DNA of 64,000 nucleotides, taken from positions 2,480,001 through 2,544,000 of the forward strand of contig NZ_AP022620.1 in NCBI RefSeq assembly GCF_010731855.1, read 5' to 3'. Below the pieces are notes generated by a model. The model saw only the letters and a program-made list of their open reading frames with translations, had not been told where the DNA came from and did no database searches. Made by a program: the position numbers and the translations under genes. Of the stretch, positions 49,847 to 59,854 are shown one piece after another (position 1 is the first letter of the stretch; each line of letters begins with the position of its first letter). Source of the stretch: Mycolicibacterium anyangense (lineage in GTDB: Bacteria > Actinomycetota > Actinomycetes > Mycobacteriales > Mycobacteriaceae).

Positions 49847-50854
49847 ATGACCGCCGCCGCACCCCGCCGGCTCAAGACCTGGAGCGTCATCGGCGACACC
49901 CGCCGTAAGCCCACTGAATACGAGGCTGTCACCGGCAACTTCCATTACCACTTCAACCGCACGCCGGCACCGTTCGACCTGGACCCGAACAGCGATATCA
50001 ACCAGTGGTACCTCAAGCACCGCGAGGGTTCCGCATTGCAGGCACCGGACTGGGAGGGCTTCCGCGACCCGGCCGCGTTGAACTACCGACGCTACATCGC
50101 GTTGCAGCACGAGCGTGAGGTGTACGCCGAAGGCGTCGTCGACCACTATGAAGCCCTCGATCACGACGCCAAGCTCGACCCGCAGTGGGTCTCGGTCCTG
50201 GAGCGGGTATATCTCCCTGCCCGGTTCGCCTTCCACGTCTTGCAGATCACCTCGCTCTATGTCGGTCAGCTCGGGCCCAGCGCCTACATCACCAACGCGG
50301 CGTTCTTCGGCGCCGCCGATGAATTGCGGGCTCTGCAGTGGATCGCCTACCGCGCCAAATCACTGTCCCTGACCCACGGCACGCAGCTGGCCAACACCGA
50401 AGCCACCCGGCGGATCTGGGAACTCGACGACGCCTGGCAGCCGGCCCGCGAAGTCTTGGAACGACTGTTGTTGGCCTATGACTGGGGTGAGGCGTTCACG
50501 GCGCTGAACCTCGTGGTCAAGCCCACGCTGGACGCCCTGTTCAAGGAGGCGTTCGTGGACCTGGCCAGTGCCAACGGCGACGCCCTCACCGCGGCCCTGC
50601 TGCAGGAGTCGCGGGTGGACACCACCCGCAGCCAGGCCTGGAGCACAGCACTCGCCCGCTACGCACTGGCCCAGAACCCGAACAACCGCGCCGTGATCGA
50701 CGGGTGGGCAGCCAGGTGGCAACCGCTGGCCGACCGTGCCGTCGACGGCCTGGTGGTCGCGTTCGCGGATGCGCCGGCATCGGTGGATGTGGCCGCGGTG
50801 CGCAATCGGGTGGCTGCCTCGGTGACTGCGTTCACCGAGTCCTGGTCGCTCTGA
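49847..50854 (+). CDS. diiron monooxygenase hydroxylase beta subunit (TmoE-like)
   Basis: 335-residue ferritin-fold beta subunit that lacks the iron ligands and supports the alpha subunit. The start MTAAAPRRLKTWS and the HFNRTPAPFDLDPNS block fit the TmoE/TouE family. It starts one base after the effector stop. It is the last gene of the cluster: the next gene is convergent and begins 3 nt beyond its stop, so no TmoF-type reductase is encoded here. Confidence 0.87.
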   Translation: MTAAAPRRLKTWSVIGDTRRKPTEYEAVTGNFHYHFNRTPAPFDLDPNSDINQWYLKHREGSALQAPDWEGFRDPAALNYRRYIALQHEREVYAEGVVDHYEALDHDAKLDPQWVSVLERVYLPARFAFHVLQITSLYVGQLGPSAYITNAAFFGAADELRALQWIAYRAKSLSLTHGTQLANTEATRRIWELDDAWQPAREVLERLLLAYDWGEAFTALNLVVKPTLDALFKEAFVDLASANGDALTAALLQESRVDTTRSQAWSTALARYALAQNPNNRAVIDGWAARWQPLADRAVDGLVVAFADAPASVDVAAVRNRVAASVTAFTESWSL

Positions 50855-50857
50855 GGG

Positions 50858-51127
50858 TCAGGGCGGCGGCGGAATCGTCGCGGTGACCGGCGGTGTCGCC
50901 ACCTCCGGGGTCACCGTCGGCTCGACCGAGGTCGACTTGGTGGTCTGACCCGTCGTCATCTCGGAGGTCACCGGCGCGGTGAACGTTCCCGGATCGGACA
51001 CGATGGCGCCGCGCGGCTCCTCGGACAGTGCGGTGGTCAGGACCCCCATGGCGACGACAGCACTACCCCCGATGACCGCCGACAAGGCCTTGACCCGCGG
51101 ACGCGGGGTGGACTTCTTCGGTTTCAT
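50858..51127 (-). CDS. small membrane-anchored Thr/Pro-rich protein
   Basis: 89-residue protein: a basic N-terminus, one hydrophobic segment (about residues 15-33) and a Thr/Val/Pro-rich extracytoplasmic tail ending in polyproline. No domain is known. This plan is common for mycobacterial envelope proteins of unknown function. It may be co-transcribed with the lipoprotein gene upstream (41-nt gap). Confidence 0.6.
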   Translation of the reverse strand: MKPKKSTPRPRVKALSAVIGGSAVVAMGVLTTALSEEPRGAIVSDPGTFTAPVTSEMTTGQTTKSTSVEPTVTPEVATPPVTATIPPPP

Positions 51128-51167
51128 ACAGCTCGGTTAACCGCGAGCCGAGGACTGCAAACCTGGC

Positions 51168-51515
51168 TTATCGCCCGTTCGGTCCGTTGTCGCCGCCCGG
51201 CAGTCCGGGTGGGCCGCCGGGCGGGTCGACGTCCCCGGTGGGCGGACGAGGACTCGGAGCAGCCGAGCGCGGCGTGATGCTGGGGCCACTGGTGAAGGAG
51301 CTGCTGGGCAGTGGAGTTTCGGAGAGATTGGCCGATGTCTGCGGTGTCGTCGTGATCAGCGCCCCGGGCGGCGAGGTGTTCGTGGTGGTCGGGCTGGGGC
51401 TGGTGGTCGGGTCGGTGTTGGTCTGACCGTTGTCGGCGCAGGCCACCAGCGGGACCAGGGACAACGCGGAGACGACCAGCAGTCGCGCAGCCCGCCGAGA
51501 GGTGATGTGGTTCAC
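51168..51515 (-). CDS. putative lipoprotein, Thr/Ser/Pro-rich
   Basis: 115-residue secreted lipoprotein: signal peptide with lipobox LVAC (Cys near residue 26), then a low-complexity Thr/Ser/Pro region and a Gly/Pro-rich C-terminus. GTG 51515 is preferred because it directly precedes the basic and hydrophobic signal; an upstream in-frame start at 51584 would bury it. No catalytic domain. It is divergent from oppB. Confidence 0.6.
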   Translation of the reverse strand: MNHITSRRAARLLVVSALSLVPLVACADNGQTNTDPTTSPSPTTTNTSPPGALITTTPQTSANLSETPLPSSSFTSGPSITPRSAAPSPRPPTGDVDPPGGPPGLPGGDNGPNGR

Positions 51516-51627
51516 GTGCGCCTGCCTACCCGAGCACCACAGCGGTAAACGCGATGCCCTCCTGCCGTCGTTCCGGGCCGCCATCTCCTACCCTGTGCTG
51601 CATGCACCAAGGGCCAGGCAGGCGCCG

Positions 51628-52605
51628 ATGACGCGGTTTCTGGCGCGCCGCCTGCTCAACTATCTGGTGTTGCTGGCTTTGGCGTCGTTCCTGACGTTCA
51701 GCCTGACCTCGCTGACGTTCACCCCGCTCAACAGTCTGCTGCAGCGCAACCCGCGGCCCCCGCAGGCCGTCATCGACGCCAAGGCCGCCGAGCTGGATCT
51801 AGACAAGCCGATCCCGCTGCGGTACGGCCACTGGGTGGCGGGCGCGGTACACGGCGACTTCGGCACCACCGTCAACGGCCAGCCGGTGGCCGACGAGCTG
51901 TGGCGGCGCATCGGGGTGAGTCTGCGGCTGCTGGTCATCGGTTCGGTGCTGGGCACGGTGATCGGCGTGGTGGTCGGCGCGTGGGGTGCAATCAGGCAGT
52001 ACCGATTGTCCGATCGCGTCATCACCATGCTGTCGCTTCTGGTGATCAGCACCCCGACGTTCGTGATCGCCAACTTGTTGATCCTGGCCGCGCTGAACGT
52101 GAATTCGGTTCTGGGAGTTCAGCTTTTCGAGTACATCGGCGAGACATCGCCCGATACTGTCGGCGGACCCTGGAATCAGTTCGTCGACCGGCTGCAGCAC
52201 CTGATCCTGCCCACCACCACGCTGGCGCTGGGGGCGATCGCGGGATACAGCCGCTACCAACGCAATGCGATGCTCGACGTACTCGGCCAGGACTTCATCC
52301 GCACCGCGCGGGCCAAGGGCCTGACCCGCCGCCAGGCATTGTTCAAGCACGGCTTACGCACCGCGCTGATCCCGATGGCCACGCTGTTCGCCTACGGTGT
52401 CGCCGGTCTGGTCACCGGGGCGGTGTTCGTCGAGAAGATCTTCGGCTGGCATGGCATGGGTGAATGGGTGGTGCAGGGCATCGCCACCCAGGACACCAAC
52501 ATCGTCGCTGCTATCACCCTGTTCTCCGGTGCGGTGGTGTTGTTGGCGGGCCTGTTGTCCGACGTGATCTACGCGATCCTCGACCCACGGGTGCGGGTGA
52601 CATGA
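51628..52605 (+). CDS. oppB: oligopeptide ABC transporter permease
   Basis: 325-residue inner-membrane permease of the DppB/OppB type, the same length as M. tuberculosis Rv1283c (from memory). It starts with the basic FLARRLLNYLVLLALASFLTF segment and carries the EAA-type loop (DFIRTARAKGL) that contacts the ATPase. ATG 51628 is chosen because the membrane signal begins there. The stop overlaps the oppC start by 4 nt. Confidence 0.92.
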   Translation: MTRFLARRLLNYLVLLALASFLTFSLTSLTFTPLNSLLQRNPRPPQAVIDAKAAELDLDKPIPLRYGHWVAGAVHGDFGTTVNGQPVADELWRRIGVSLRLLVIGSVLGTVIGVVVGAWGAIRQYRLSDRVITMLSLLVISTPTFVIANLLILAALNVNSVLGVQLFEYIGETSPDTVGGPWNQFVDRLQHLILPTTTLALGAIAGYSRYQRNAMLDVLGQDFIRTARAKGLTRRQALFKHGLRTALIPMATLFAYGVAGLVTGAVFVEKIFGWHGMGEWVVQGIATQDTNIVAAITLFSGAVVLLAGLLSDVIYAILDPRVRVT

Positions 52606-53519
52606 CCGATACGTCCGCCCAGTCCGGGGTCAAGCCGGAGGAGTTCGCCTCGCGGCGCACGCTGGTGCTGCGCCGGTTCGCGCGCAACCGGTTGGCCACG
52701 GGATCGCTGGTGGTGTTGGTCCTGCTGTTCGTCGGTTGCTACGCCCTGCCGCCGCTGCTGCCGTGGTCCTACACCGACCTCGATTTCTACAACCTACAGT
52801 CCCCGCCCAGCCCGGAACACTGGTTCGGCACCAACGCCCTGGGTCAGGACCTGCTGGCCCAGATCCTGCGCGGTATGCAGAAGTCGATGCTGATCGGCTT
52901 GTGCGTGGCGGTGATCTCCACGGCCATCGCGGCCGCGGTCGGTTCGATCGCCGGCTACTTCGGCGGCTGGCGCGACCGGGTGCTGATGTGGTTCGTGGAC
53001 CTGCTGCTGGTGGTGCCCAGCTTCATCCTGATCGCGATCATCACCCCACGCACCAAGAACTCCGCCAACATCGCCCTGCTGATCGTGTTGCTGGCCGGCT
53101 TCAGCTGGATGGTCAGCTCGCGGATGGTGCGGGGACTGACGATGAGCCTGCGGGAGCGCGAATTCGTCCGGGCCGCACGGTATATGGGCGTTCCGAGCTG
53201 GCGCATCATCACCCGCCACATCGTGCCCAACGTGGCCTCGATCCTGATCATCGATACCGCACTCAATGTGGGCGTGGCGATCCTGGCCGAAACCGGGTTG
53301 AGCTTCCTGGGCTTCGGTGTCCAGCCACCCGACGTCTCACTGGGCACGCTGATCGCCGACGGCACCACGTCGGCGACGACGTTCCCCTGGGTGTTCCTGT
53401 TCCCCGCCGGGGTACTGGTGCTGATCCTGGTGTGCGCCAACCTGACCGGTGACGGCCTGCGTGACGCGCTGGACCCGGGCAGCGCAAACCTGCGGCGCCG
53501 GAAGAAGGGCCGCCGATGA
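52602..53519 (+). CDS. oppC: oligopeptide ABC transporter permease
   Basis: 305-residue second permease (DppC/OppC type) with an N-terminal cytoplasmic tail and about six helices. The EAA loop is [10 protein letters not shown]. The start is coupled to oppB and the end to oppD by ATGA overlaps, so the operon is tightly packed. Confidence 0.92.
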   Translation: MTDTSAQSGVKPEEFASRRTLVLRRFARNRLATGSLVVLVLLFVGCYALPPLLPWSYTDLDFYNLQSPPSPEHWFGTNALGQDLLAQILRGMQKSMLIGLCVAVISTAIAAAVGSIAGYFGGWRDRVLMWFVDLLLVVPSFILIAIITPRTKNSANIALLIVLLAGFSWMVSSRMVRGLTMSLREREFVRAARYMGVPSWRIITRHIVPNVASILIIDTALNVGVAILAETGLSFLGFGVQPPDVSLGTLIADGTTSATTFPWVFLFPAGVLVLILVCANLTGDGLRDALDPGSANLRRRKKGRR

Positions 53520-55357
53520 CCGAGCCCCTGCTGGAGGTCACCGACCTGACCGTCCGCTTCCCCACCGACACCGACGATCTGCAGGCGGTGCGCGGGCTGA
53601 GCTATCAGGTGGCGCCCCGCGAGGTGGTGGCGATGGTCGGCGAATCCGGGTCGGGCAAGTCCGCGGCCGCGATGGCCGTCATCGGCCTGCTGCCGGACTA
53701 CGCGGAGGTGACCGGCTCGGTCCGCCTCGGCGGCCGGGAACTGCTGGGTCTCGACGACGCCGAGATGTCGAAGATCCGTGGCAAGCGGATCGGCACCGTG
53801 TTCCAGGACCCGATGTCCGCGCTCACCCCGGTCTACACCGTGGGCGACCAGATCGCCGAGGCCATCCGTGTGCACCACGGCGATGTGTCCAAGCAGGCGG
53901 CCCGCGCCCGTGCGGTGGAGCTTCTGGAGTTGGTGGGCATCGCTCAGCCGGACCGGCGCGCCCGGGCCTTCCCGCACGAACTGTCCGGCGGCGAGCGCCA
54001 GCGGGTGGTCATCGCCATTGCGATCGCCAACGATCCCGACCTGCTGATCTGCGACGAGCCCACCACCGCACTCGACGTCACCGTGCAGGCCCAGATCTTG
54101 GACGTGCTCAAGACGGCCCGCGACGTCACCGGCGCCGGGGTGCTGATCATCACCCACGATCTGGGGGTGGTGGCCGAGTTCGCCGACCGTGCCCTGGTGA
54201 TGTACGCCGGTAAGGCAGTCGAGGTGGCTAGCGTTGACGACCTCTACCGCGATCGTCGAATGCCCTATACCGCAGGACTTTTGGGATCGGTTCCCCGGTT
54301 GGATTCACCGCAGGGCTCCCGGCTGGTGCCGATACCCGGCGCTCCCCCGTCGTTGGTGAACCTGCCGCCGGGCTGCCCGTTCGCCCCGCGCTGCCCGCTG
54401 GCCGTCGACGACTGCCGCACCGTCGAGCCGACGCTGGTGCCCGTCGCACAGGGCCATGCCGCGGCGTGCATCCGCACCGAACTCGTGGGCGGGCGCAGCG
54501 CTGCCGAGATCTACGGTGTCTCGACCCAACCGGTGGTGGCCGACGACGACGCCGAGCCCGAGGTCGTGGTCAGCGTCCGGGACCTGTCGAAGACCTACCG
54601 GCTGACCAAGGGTGTGGTGTTCCGTCGGTCGATCGGCGAGGTGCGTGCGGTCGACGGGATCAGTTTCGACCTGCAGCGCGGCCGAACCGTCGGCATCGTG
54701 GGCGAGTCCGGTTCCGGGAAGTCGACCACGCTGCACGAGATCCTCGAACTGCGCGCACCGCAGGCCGGCACCATCGAGGTGCTCGGCGAGAACGTCGCCG
54801 AGTTGAGCGCCGCCCGCCGTCGCGAACTGCGCCGCGATCTGCAGGTGGTGTTCCAGGATCCGGTCGCCTCCCTGGACCCGCGCCTGCCGGTCTTTGATCT
54901 GCTCGCAGAACCGTTGCAGGCCAATGGCTTCGACAAGACTCGTATCGACGCCCGGGTAGTCGAGTTGCTGGAGATCGTCGGGCTGGGTCGCGGCGATGCC
55001 AGCCGTTATGCCCAGGAGTTCTCCGGTGGGCAGAAGCAGCGGATCGGGATCGCCCGTGCACTGGCGTTGCAGCCCAAGATCCTGGCCCTCGACGAACCGG
55101 TGTCGGCGCTGGACGTGTCGATCCAGGCCGGCATCATCAACCTGCTGCTGGATCTGCAGCAGACGTTCGACCTGTCCTATCTGTTCGTCTCCCACGACCT
55201 GTCGGTGGTCAAGGTGCTGGCCCACCGGGTGGCGGTGATGTATCGGGGCGCGATCGTCGAATACGGCGACGCCGATGACATCTTCGGCAATCCGCAGCAC
55301 GAGTACACGCAGAAGCTGCTGGCCGCTATCCCGCAGCCTGATCCGACGCGCCGCTAG
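53516..55357 (+). CDS. oppD: oligopeptide ABC transporter ATPase, two fused domains
   Basis: 613 residues with two complete ABC ATPase halves (DppD-DppF fusion). The first has Walker [10 protein letters not shown] (42-50) and signature LSGGERQRV; the second has GESGSGKST and FSGGQKQRI. An OppD-type C-terminal Cys-rich motif ([11 protein letters not shown]) lies between them. The length matches Rv1281c of M. tuberculosis (from memory). Powers uptake through OppBC. Confidence 0.93.
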   Translation: MTEPLLEVTDLTVRFPTDTDDLQAVRGLSYQVAPREVVAMVGESGSGKSAAAMAVIGLLPDYAEVTGSVRLGGRELLGLDDAEMSKIRGKRIGTVFQDPMSALTPVYTVGDQIAEAIRVHHGDVSKQAARARAVELLELVGIAQPDRRARAFPHELSGGERQRVVIAIAIANDPDLLICDEPTTALDVTVQAQILDVLKTARDVTGAGVLIITHDLGVVAEFADRALVMYAGKAVEVASVDDLYRDRRMPYTAGLLGSVPRLDSPQGSRLVPIPGAPPSLVNLPPGCPFAPRCPLAVDDCRTVEPTLVPVAQGHAAACIRTELVGGRSAAEIYGVSTQPVVADDDAEPEVVVSVRDLSKTYRLTKGVVFRRSIGEVRAVDGISFDLQRGRTVGIVGESGSGKSTTLHEILELRAPQAGTIEVLGENVAELSAARRRELRRDLQVVFQDPVASLDPRLPVFDLLAEPLQANGFDKTRIDARVVELLEIVGLGRGDASRYAQEFSGGQKQRIGIARALALQPKILALDEPVSALDVSIQAGIINLLLDLQQTFDLSYLFVSHDLSVVKVLAHRVAVMYRGAIVEYGDADDIFGNPQHEYTQKLLAAIPQPDPTRR

Positions 55358-55367
55358 CATCGTTTGG

Positions 55368-57053
55368 GTGACTCGAACGATCCGCCGGCACGCCGGCCGA
55401 ATTGCAGCGCTGGCAGTGGTGGCGGGACTGGTGGTGTCCGGCTGTTCCGGCGGTAAGCAGCCGACGCCGTCGGCGGGTGGCAATGCCGAGGTGGGCACCA
55501 CCAGCGATATCAACCCGCAGGACCCGGCCACGCTGCGCAACGGCGGCAATCTTCGCCTGGCGCTGACCTCATTCCCGGCGAACTTCAACACCCTCAATGT
55601 CGACGGCAACGACGGCGACACCGGCGCCGTACTCCGACCCACTATGCCGCGGGCGTTCGTCATCGCTCCCGACGGGTCGATGAAGGTCAATACCGACTAT
55701 TTCACCAGTGTCGAGCTGACGAGCACCAGCCCGCAGGTGGTGACCTACACGATCAATCCCAAGGCCGTGTGGTCCGACGGCAACCCGATCACCTGGGAGG
55801 ACATTGCCGCTCAGATCAACGCCCGTAGTGGCAAGAACAAGGCATTCGTGGTCGCCTCGCCCGACGGCGCCGATCGAGTGGCCTCCGTCACCCGCGGCGT
55901 GGACGACCGGCAGGCCATCATCGCCTTCGCCAAGCCCTATACCGACTGGCGCGGCATGTTCGCCGGCAACAACATGTTGTATCCGCGGTCCGTGACCGCC
56001 ACCCCCGAAGCGTTCAACAAGGGGCAGCTGAACGGTCCGGGCCCATCCGCCGGGCCGTTCCTGATGTCCGGAATCGACCGCACGGCACAGCGAATCATCT
56101 TGACTCGCAACGCCAAGTGGTGGGGTGCCCCGCCACTGCTGGATTCCATCACGTTCCTGGTGCTCGACGACGCGGCTCGTGTCCCTGCGCTGCAGAACAA
56201 CACCATCGATGCCACCGGACTCGGCTCGCTCGACGAGCTGACGATCGCCCGGCGCACGCCGGGCATCTCCATCCGGCGCACACCCGGCCTGCAGTGGTAT
56301 CACTTCACCTTCAACGGCGCGCCCGGTTCGATCCTGTCGGACAAGGCCCTGCGGCTGGCCGTCGCCAAGGGCATCGACCGGCAGGCCATTGCCGACGTCA
56401 CCCAGCGCGGGTTGGTGGACAAGCCGGTCCCACTGAACAACCACGTCTACGTCGCCGGGCAGAAGGGCTATCAGGACAACAGCGCCGTGGTGGCCTACGA
56501 CCCGGAGAAGGCCAAGTCCGAGCTCGACGCCCTGGGTTGGAAGCTGAACGGGAAGTTCCGGGAGAAGGACGGCAAGCAACTGGTCATCCGGGACGTGCTC
56601 TATGACGCCCAAACCACCCGCCAGGTCGCGCTGGTGGCGCAGAACAGCCTGGCCCAGATCGGCGTCAACCTGCAGATCGATGCCAAACCGGGCACCGGAT
56701 TTTTCACCAACTACGTCATCCCCGGCGACTTCGACATCGCCCAATTCGCCTGGGGTGCTGACGCATTCGCACTGGGATCGCTGAATCAGACCTACACCAC
56801 CGGGGCCGAGAGCAATTTCGGCAAGATCAGTAGCCCGGAGATCGACGCCAAGATCGAACAGGCGCTCGACGAACTCGATCAGGACAAGGCCCGCGCGCTG
56901 GCTAACGAGGCGGACAAGCTGATCTTCGGCGAGGTGTTCAGCCTGCCGCTGTTCCAGGCCCCCGGCAACGTCGCAGTGCGCAGCACTCTGGCCAACTTCG
57001 GGCCGGCCGGCCTCGGCGACCTGAACTACAGCGCCATCGGCTTCATGAAGTAG
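55368..57053 (+). CDS. oppA: peptide-binding lipoprotein
   Basis: 561-residue substrate-binding protein of the SBP family 5 type. The signal peptide ends in lipobox VVSGC (Cys near residue 25), so it is anchored to the outer face of the inner membrane. GTG 55368 is chosen because the basic-plus-hydrophobic signal starts there. It follows oppD by 10 nt and completes the oppBCDA uptake system. The last 11 nt overlap the convergent hydrolase gene. Confidence 0.92.
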   Translation: MTRTIRRHAGRIAALAVVAGLVVSGCSGGKQPTPSAGGNAEVGTTSDINPQDPATLRNGGNLRLALTSFPANFNTLNVDGNDGDTGAVLRPTMPRAFVIAPDGSMKVNTDYFTSVELTSTSPQVVTYTINPKAVWSDGNPITWEDIAAQINARSGKNKAFVVASPDGADRVASVTRGVDDRQAIIAFAKPYTDWRGMFAGNNMLYPRSVTATPEAFNKGQLNGPGPSAGPFLMSGIDRTAQRIILTRNAKWWGAPPLLDSITFLVLDDAARVPALQNNTIDATGLGSLDELTIARRTPGISIRRTPGLQWYHFTFNGAPGSILSDKALRLAVAKGIDRQAIADVTQRGLVDKPVPLNNHVYVAGQKGYQDNSAVVAYDPEKAKSELDALGWKLNGKFREKDGKQLVIRDVLYDAQTTRQVALVAQNSLAQIGVNLQIDAKPGTGFFTNYVIPGDFDIAQFAWGADAFALGSLNQTYTTGAESNFGKISSPEIDAKIEQALDELDQDKARALANEADKLIFGEVFSLPLFQAPGNVAVRSTLANFGPAGLGDLNYSAIGFMK

Positions 57054-58311
57054 CCGACGGGCGGGCCACCCGGCCCACCAGCTTCGGCACCACCTCGGGC
57101 AGCGCCGCCTCGACCCGCGCCGCCGTCCCGATCGCCCCGACCATCAGCCGCAGGGCGGGCGGGGCGGGCATGGCGTCCAGGGCCGCGGCTTGGGCCGGCA
57201 GGGTCACCGCGCGACCGGCCGCCACCGTCGACATGATGCGCAGCGCGGCGCGCTCCTTGCTGTCGAGCACGCTGTGCCCGGTGGTCTCCAGCCGCACCAG
57301 CACCGACCGCGGGATCAGCTCGGCAACCCGGTCGGCCACCTCGGGTGGCGTGGTCAGGTCCCGCCCGCCCGAGATGACGACGGTGGGCCAGCTGAATTTC
57401 GGCATCTCGGCCACCAGATCGAACGGTTCGGCCTCGAAGGCGGTGTCGCCGGGGGCGAAATCCCGCATCGCGACCGCTGGGTCCAACGGCAGGCCGTCGG
57501 GCGTGCCCGCATAGTTGAGCTCCCGGTAGGCGATCCGGCCCACCAAATCGGTCTCGTTGCGGTACGGCGCCTTTCGCCCGACCATGAGCTCTGCGACCCG
57601 ACCCATACCGGTCCACAGCAGATGCCGGCCCTGTAGCAGCAGATCGAGTTGGCGGTCCAGCAGCGACGCGCCGCCGAAGCCGTACACCGCCGCGGCGAGC
57701 TGGGCGGCGGCCGGAGTCATCACACCGTCGTCGAACAGCCGGCGCACCTTGTCGGCCAGGTCGCTGGTCTCGGGGTCCTCCCCATGCCAGAGCACGTCAC
57801 GCAACGCACGGCGGACGACCTCGATGTCGTCACCGGTGAGCAATGGCGAATCCAGGATCATCGCGTGCACCCGGTCCGGGTGCCGCACGCCGACGCCGGC
57901 GGCGACGTAGGTGCCGTAGGAGGTGCCGTAGATGACGGCACTGCGCACCTGGGCGTCGTCGAGCACAGCAGCGACGTCGTCGACGACCTGGTCGACGGTG
58001 AGCGCCTCGGGCGGCAGGTCGGCACCGGCATCGTCGTGGCGGGACATCCCGACCCCGCGGTGCTCGATCATGATCACGTCGAGCCCCTCGGCGGCAGCCC
58101 GCCTGCGTAGGCCGCGGTACAGCGCGATCGAGGCCACCCCCGGCCCACCAGGGATGATGACGACCGGGTGCTGGGTCTTGCGACCGCTGCGCACGTAGTA
58201 GAGGTCGAACTCGCCGGAACCGCCGGGAGTCACCGGGCGGCGGACCGGACGTACCCCGGGCAGGGCGGCGAGCTTCTCGTGGGCACGGCGGCGCTTCTGG
58301 TTCAACGTCAT
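57043..58311 (-). CDS. alpha/beta hydrolase (S33 proline-iminopeptidase-like)
   Basis: 422-residue hydrolase. It has the oxyanion HGGPG-type loop (PGGPGVAS), the nucleophile elbow GTSYG (Ser near residue 130), a late acid (GGRDLTTP) and a catalytic His (TGHSVLD). S33 members are peptidases or esterases. No signal peptide was recognised with the ATG at 58311; a longer frame to 58878 only adds antisense sequence of the next gene. The neighbouring oppBCDA could supply peptides, but that is context only. Confidence 0.83.
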   Translation of the reverse strand: MTLNQKRRRAHEKLAALPGVRPVRRPVTPGGSGEFDLYYVRSGRKTQHPVVIIPGGPGVASIALYRGLRRRAAAEGLDVIMIEHRGVGMSRHDDAGADLPPEALTVDQVVDDVAAVLDDAQVRSAVIYGTSYGTYVAAGVGVRHPDRVHAMILDSPLLTGDDIEVVRRALRDVLWHGEDPETSDLADKVRRLFDDGVMTPAAAQLAAAVYGFGGASLLDRQLDLLLQGRHLLWTGMGRVAELMVGRKAPYRNETDLVGRIAYRELNYAGTPDGLPLDPAVAMRDFAPGDTAFEAEPFDLVAEMPKFSWPTVVISGGRDLTTPPEVADRVAELIPRSVLVRLETTGHSVLDSKERAALRIMSTVAAGRAVTLPAQAAALDAMPAPPALRLMVGAIGTAARVEAALPEVVPKLVGRVARPSATS

Positions 58312-58429
58312 CGGTGCCGAACTCCCATGCCTCGATTCTGCCCTGCGCCGCGGGGGAATGGAATGCGCGGTTGGATTCGGGGTGATCCAAAGCAGTGCTC
58401 CCCGATCCGGCCATCGGTACAACGGGGAC

Positions 58430-59677
58430 ATGACCACAGTCGAACCCCTCAACCACCTGCTGCCCGGTACGCCGGAATTCACCGATCTCCTCGCTCGCAT
58501 CCGATCTGGGGCCAAGGATCGAGACCTCAACGACGAGAACCCCTTTGACCAAGTCGATGCACTGAAGAAGGCCGGATTCGGCACCCTTCGACTGCCCACC
58601 GAGCTCGGCGGTGCGAATTTTACTGTGCGTCGATTGTTTTCCACGATCATCGACGTCGCAGCCGCTGATCCCATTGTGGCGCATATCTTCCGAACCCATT
58701 TCTGGTTCGTCGAGGAGCGGCTGCGGACTCTCGGCGGAGGGCAGGAGCGAAGCGACCCGGGAATCGGCACCGATCCACGGTCGCGGCAGTGGCTGGCCAA
58801 GGTCGCCGAAGGCAAAATTGTGGGCAACGCGTTCAGCGAGAAGGGCGCCAATGCGGTCGGCAGCCTGGTGTTCAACACCCGGTTGCTGCCGGTGCCGGGC
58901 GGCTACCGGCTGACCGGGGAGAAGTTCTACAGCACCGGCACCCTGTTCGCCGACTACCTGACCGTCACCGCCACCACCGATCACGACTCGGTGGCCACCG
59001 TCGTCATCCCGGCCGATCGGGAGGGGGTGCGCCTGATCGACGACTGGGACGGCTTCGGGCAGCGCCGCACGGGCACCGGGACGACGATCCTGACCAGCGT
59101 CGACGTCTCGGCTGACGAGATCCTCTCGGACTCTCCCTATGATGCCGAGCCGCAGCCGACCGTGCAGTACGCCTCGCTGCAGCTCTACATCCACGCGGTG
59201 GTCGCCGGGGTGCTGCAGACCGTGGTCGACGACGGTGCGGAGCTGCTGCGTTCACGCACCCGCAGCTTCAGCCACGCGTTGTCGGAAGCCCCGGTGGACG
59301 ATCCGCTCTACCAGCGCCTACTCGGCGAGCTGGCCAGCACCGCCTACGTCGCGAAGGCGGCCGTCCTGGATGCGGCAGCGGCGATCGAGGCGGCTACCGA
59401 CTCTGCGCGCGACGGGGTGCCCGATGCCGATCTGGCCGAAGAGGCCCAGCTGAAGGTGGCCAAGGTCAAGGTGCACCTGGACGACGTCGCCCCGGTGGCG
59501 GCCACCCGGTTGCTGGAGCTCGGCGGGGCCAGCGCTGCGAGCCGCCAGCGCAATCTTGACCGGCACTGGCGCAACGTGCGCACCATCACGTTGCACAACC
59601 CGGTGGCCTACAAGGCGCGGGTGATCGGCCAGAACCTGTTGCACGGCACGCCCGTTCCGGCCAACGCCTACTTCTGA
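58430..59677 (+). CDS. acyl-CoA-dehydrogenase-fold flavin monooxygenase (SfnB/DszC-like)
   Basis: 415-residue protein with the three-part acyl-CoA dehydrogenase fold. The sequence (GFGTLRLPTELGG, GNAFSEKG, TGEKFYSTGTLFADY, a C-terminal RNVRTITLHNP) resembles FMNH2-dependent monooxygenases of the SfnB/DszC group more than true acyl-CoA dehydrogenases. Such enzymes act on sulfur compounds or small organics and need a separate flavin reductase. The ATG at 58430 has GGGG just before it. A very long hairpin follows the stop. Confidence 0.78.
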   Translation: MTTVEPLNHLLPGTPEFTDLLARIRSGAKDRDLNDENPFDQVDALKKAGFGTLRLPTELGGANFTVRRLFSTIIDVAAADPIVAHIFRTHFWFVEERLRTLGGGQERSDPGIGTDPRSRQWLAKVAEGKIVGNAFSEKGANAVGSLVFNTRLLPVPGGYRLTGEKFYSTGTLFADYLTVTATTDHDSVATVVIPADREGVRLIDDWDGFGQRRTGTGTTILTSVDVSADEILSDSPYDAEPQPTVQYASLQLYIHAVVAGVLQTVVDDGAELLRSRTRSFSHALSEAPVDDPLYQRLLGELASTAYVAKAAVLDAAAAIEAATDSARDGVPDADLAEEAQLKVAKVKVHLDDVAPVAATRLLELGGASAASRQRNLDRHWRNVRTITLHNPVAYKARVIGQNLLHGTPVPANAYF

Positions 59678-59687
59678 CCCTCGTGCA

Positions 59688-59734
59688 ATTTCGGCGCGGT
59701 TGGCGTCGCTGAACGACGTCAACCGCGCCGAAAT
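59688..59734. terminator. 21-bp near-perfect hairpin after the monooxygenase gene
   Basis: A 15-bp perfect stem (59688-59702 with 59720-59734), a G-T pair and an inner 5-bp stem (CGTCG/CGACG) around a CTGAA loop fold the whole 47 nt. It begins 11 nt after the stop codon and would end transcription well. Its TTCGGCGC arm is shared with the hairpin at 36160-36183. Confidence 0.75.
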
Positions 59735-59854
59735 CGAGATTGGACCACGCCGCGGGGTGATTTAGACACCTCGGTTAGGGGAGAAAGTCCCCAGTTGGCC
59801 GCATGATCTTCTGTCCGGTGTCACCACCGTCGTACGTTTGTGGCGGAGCACACA

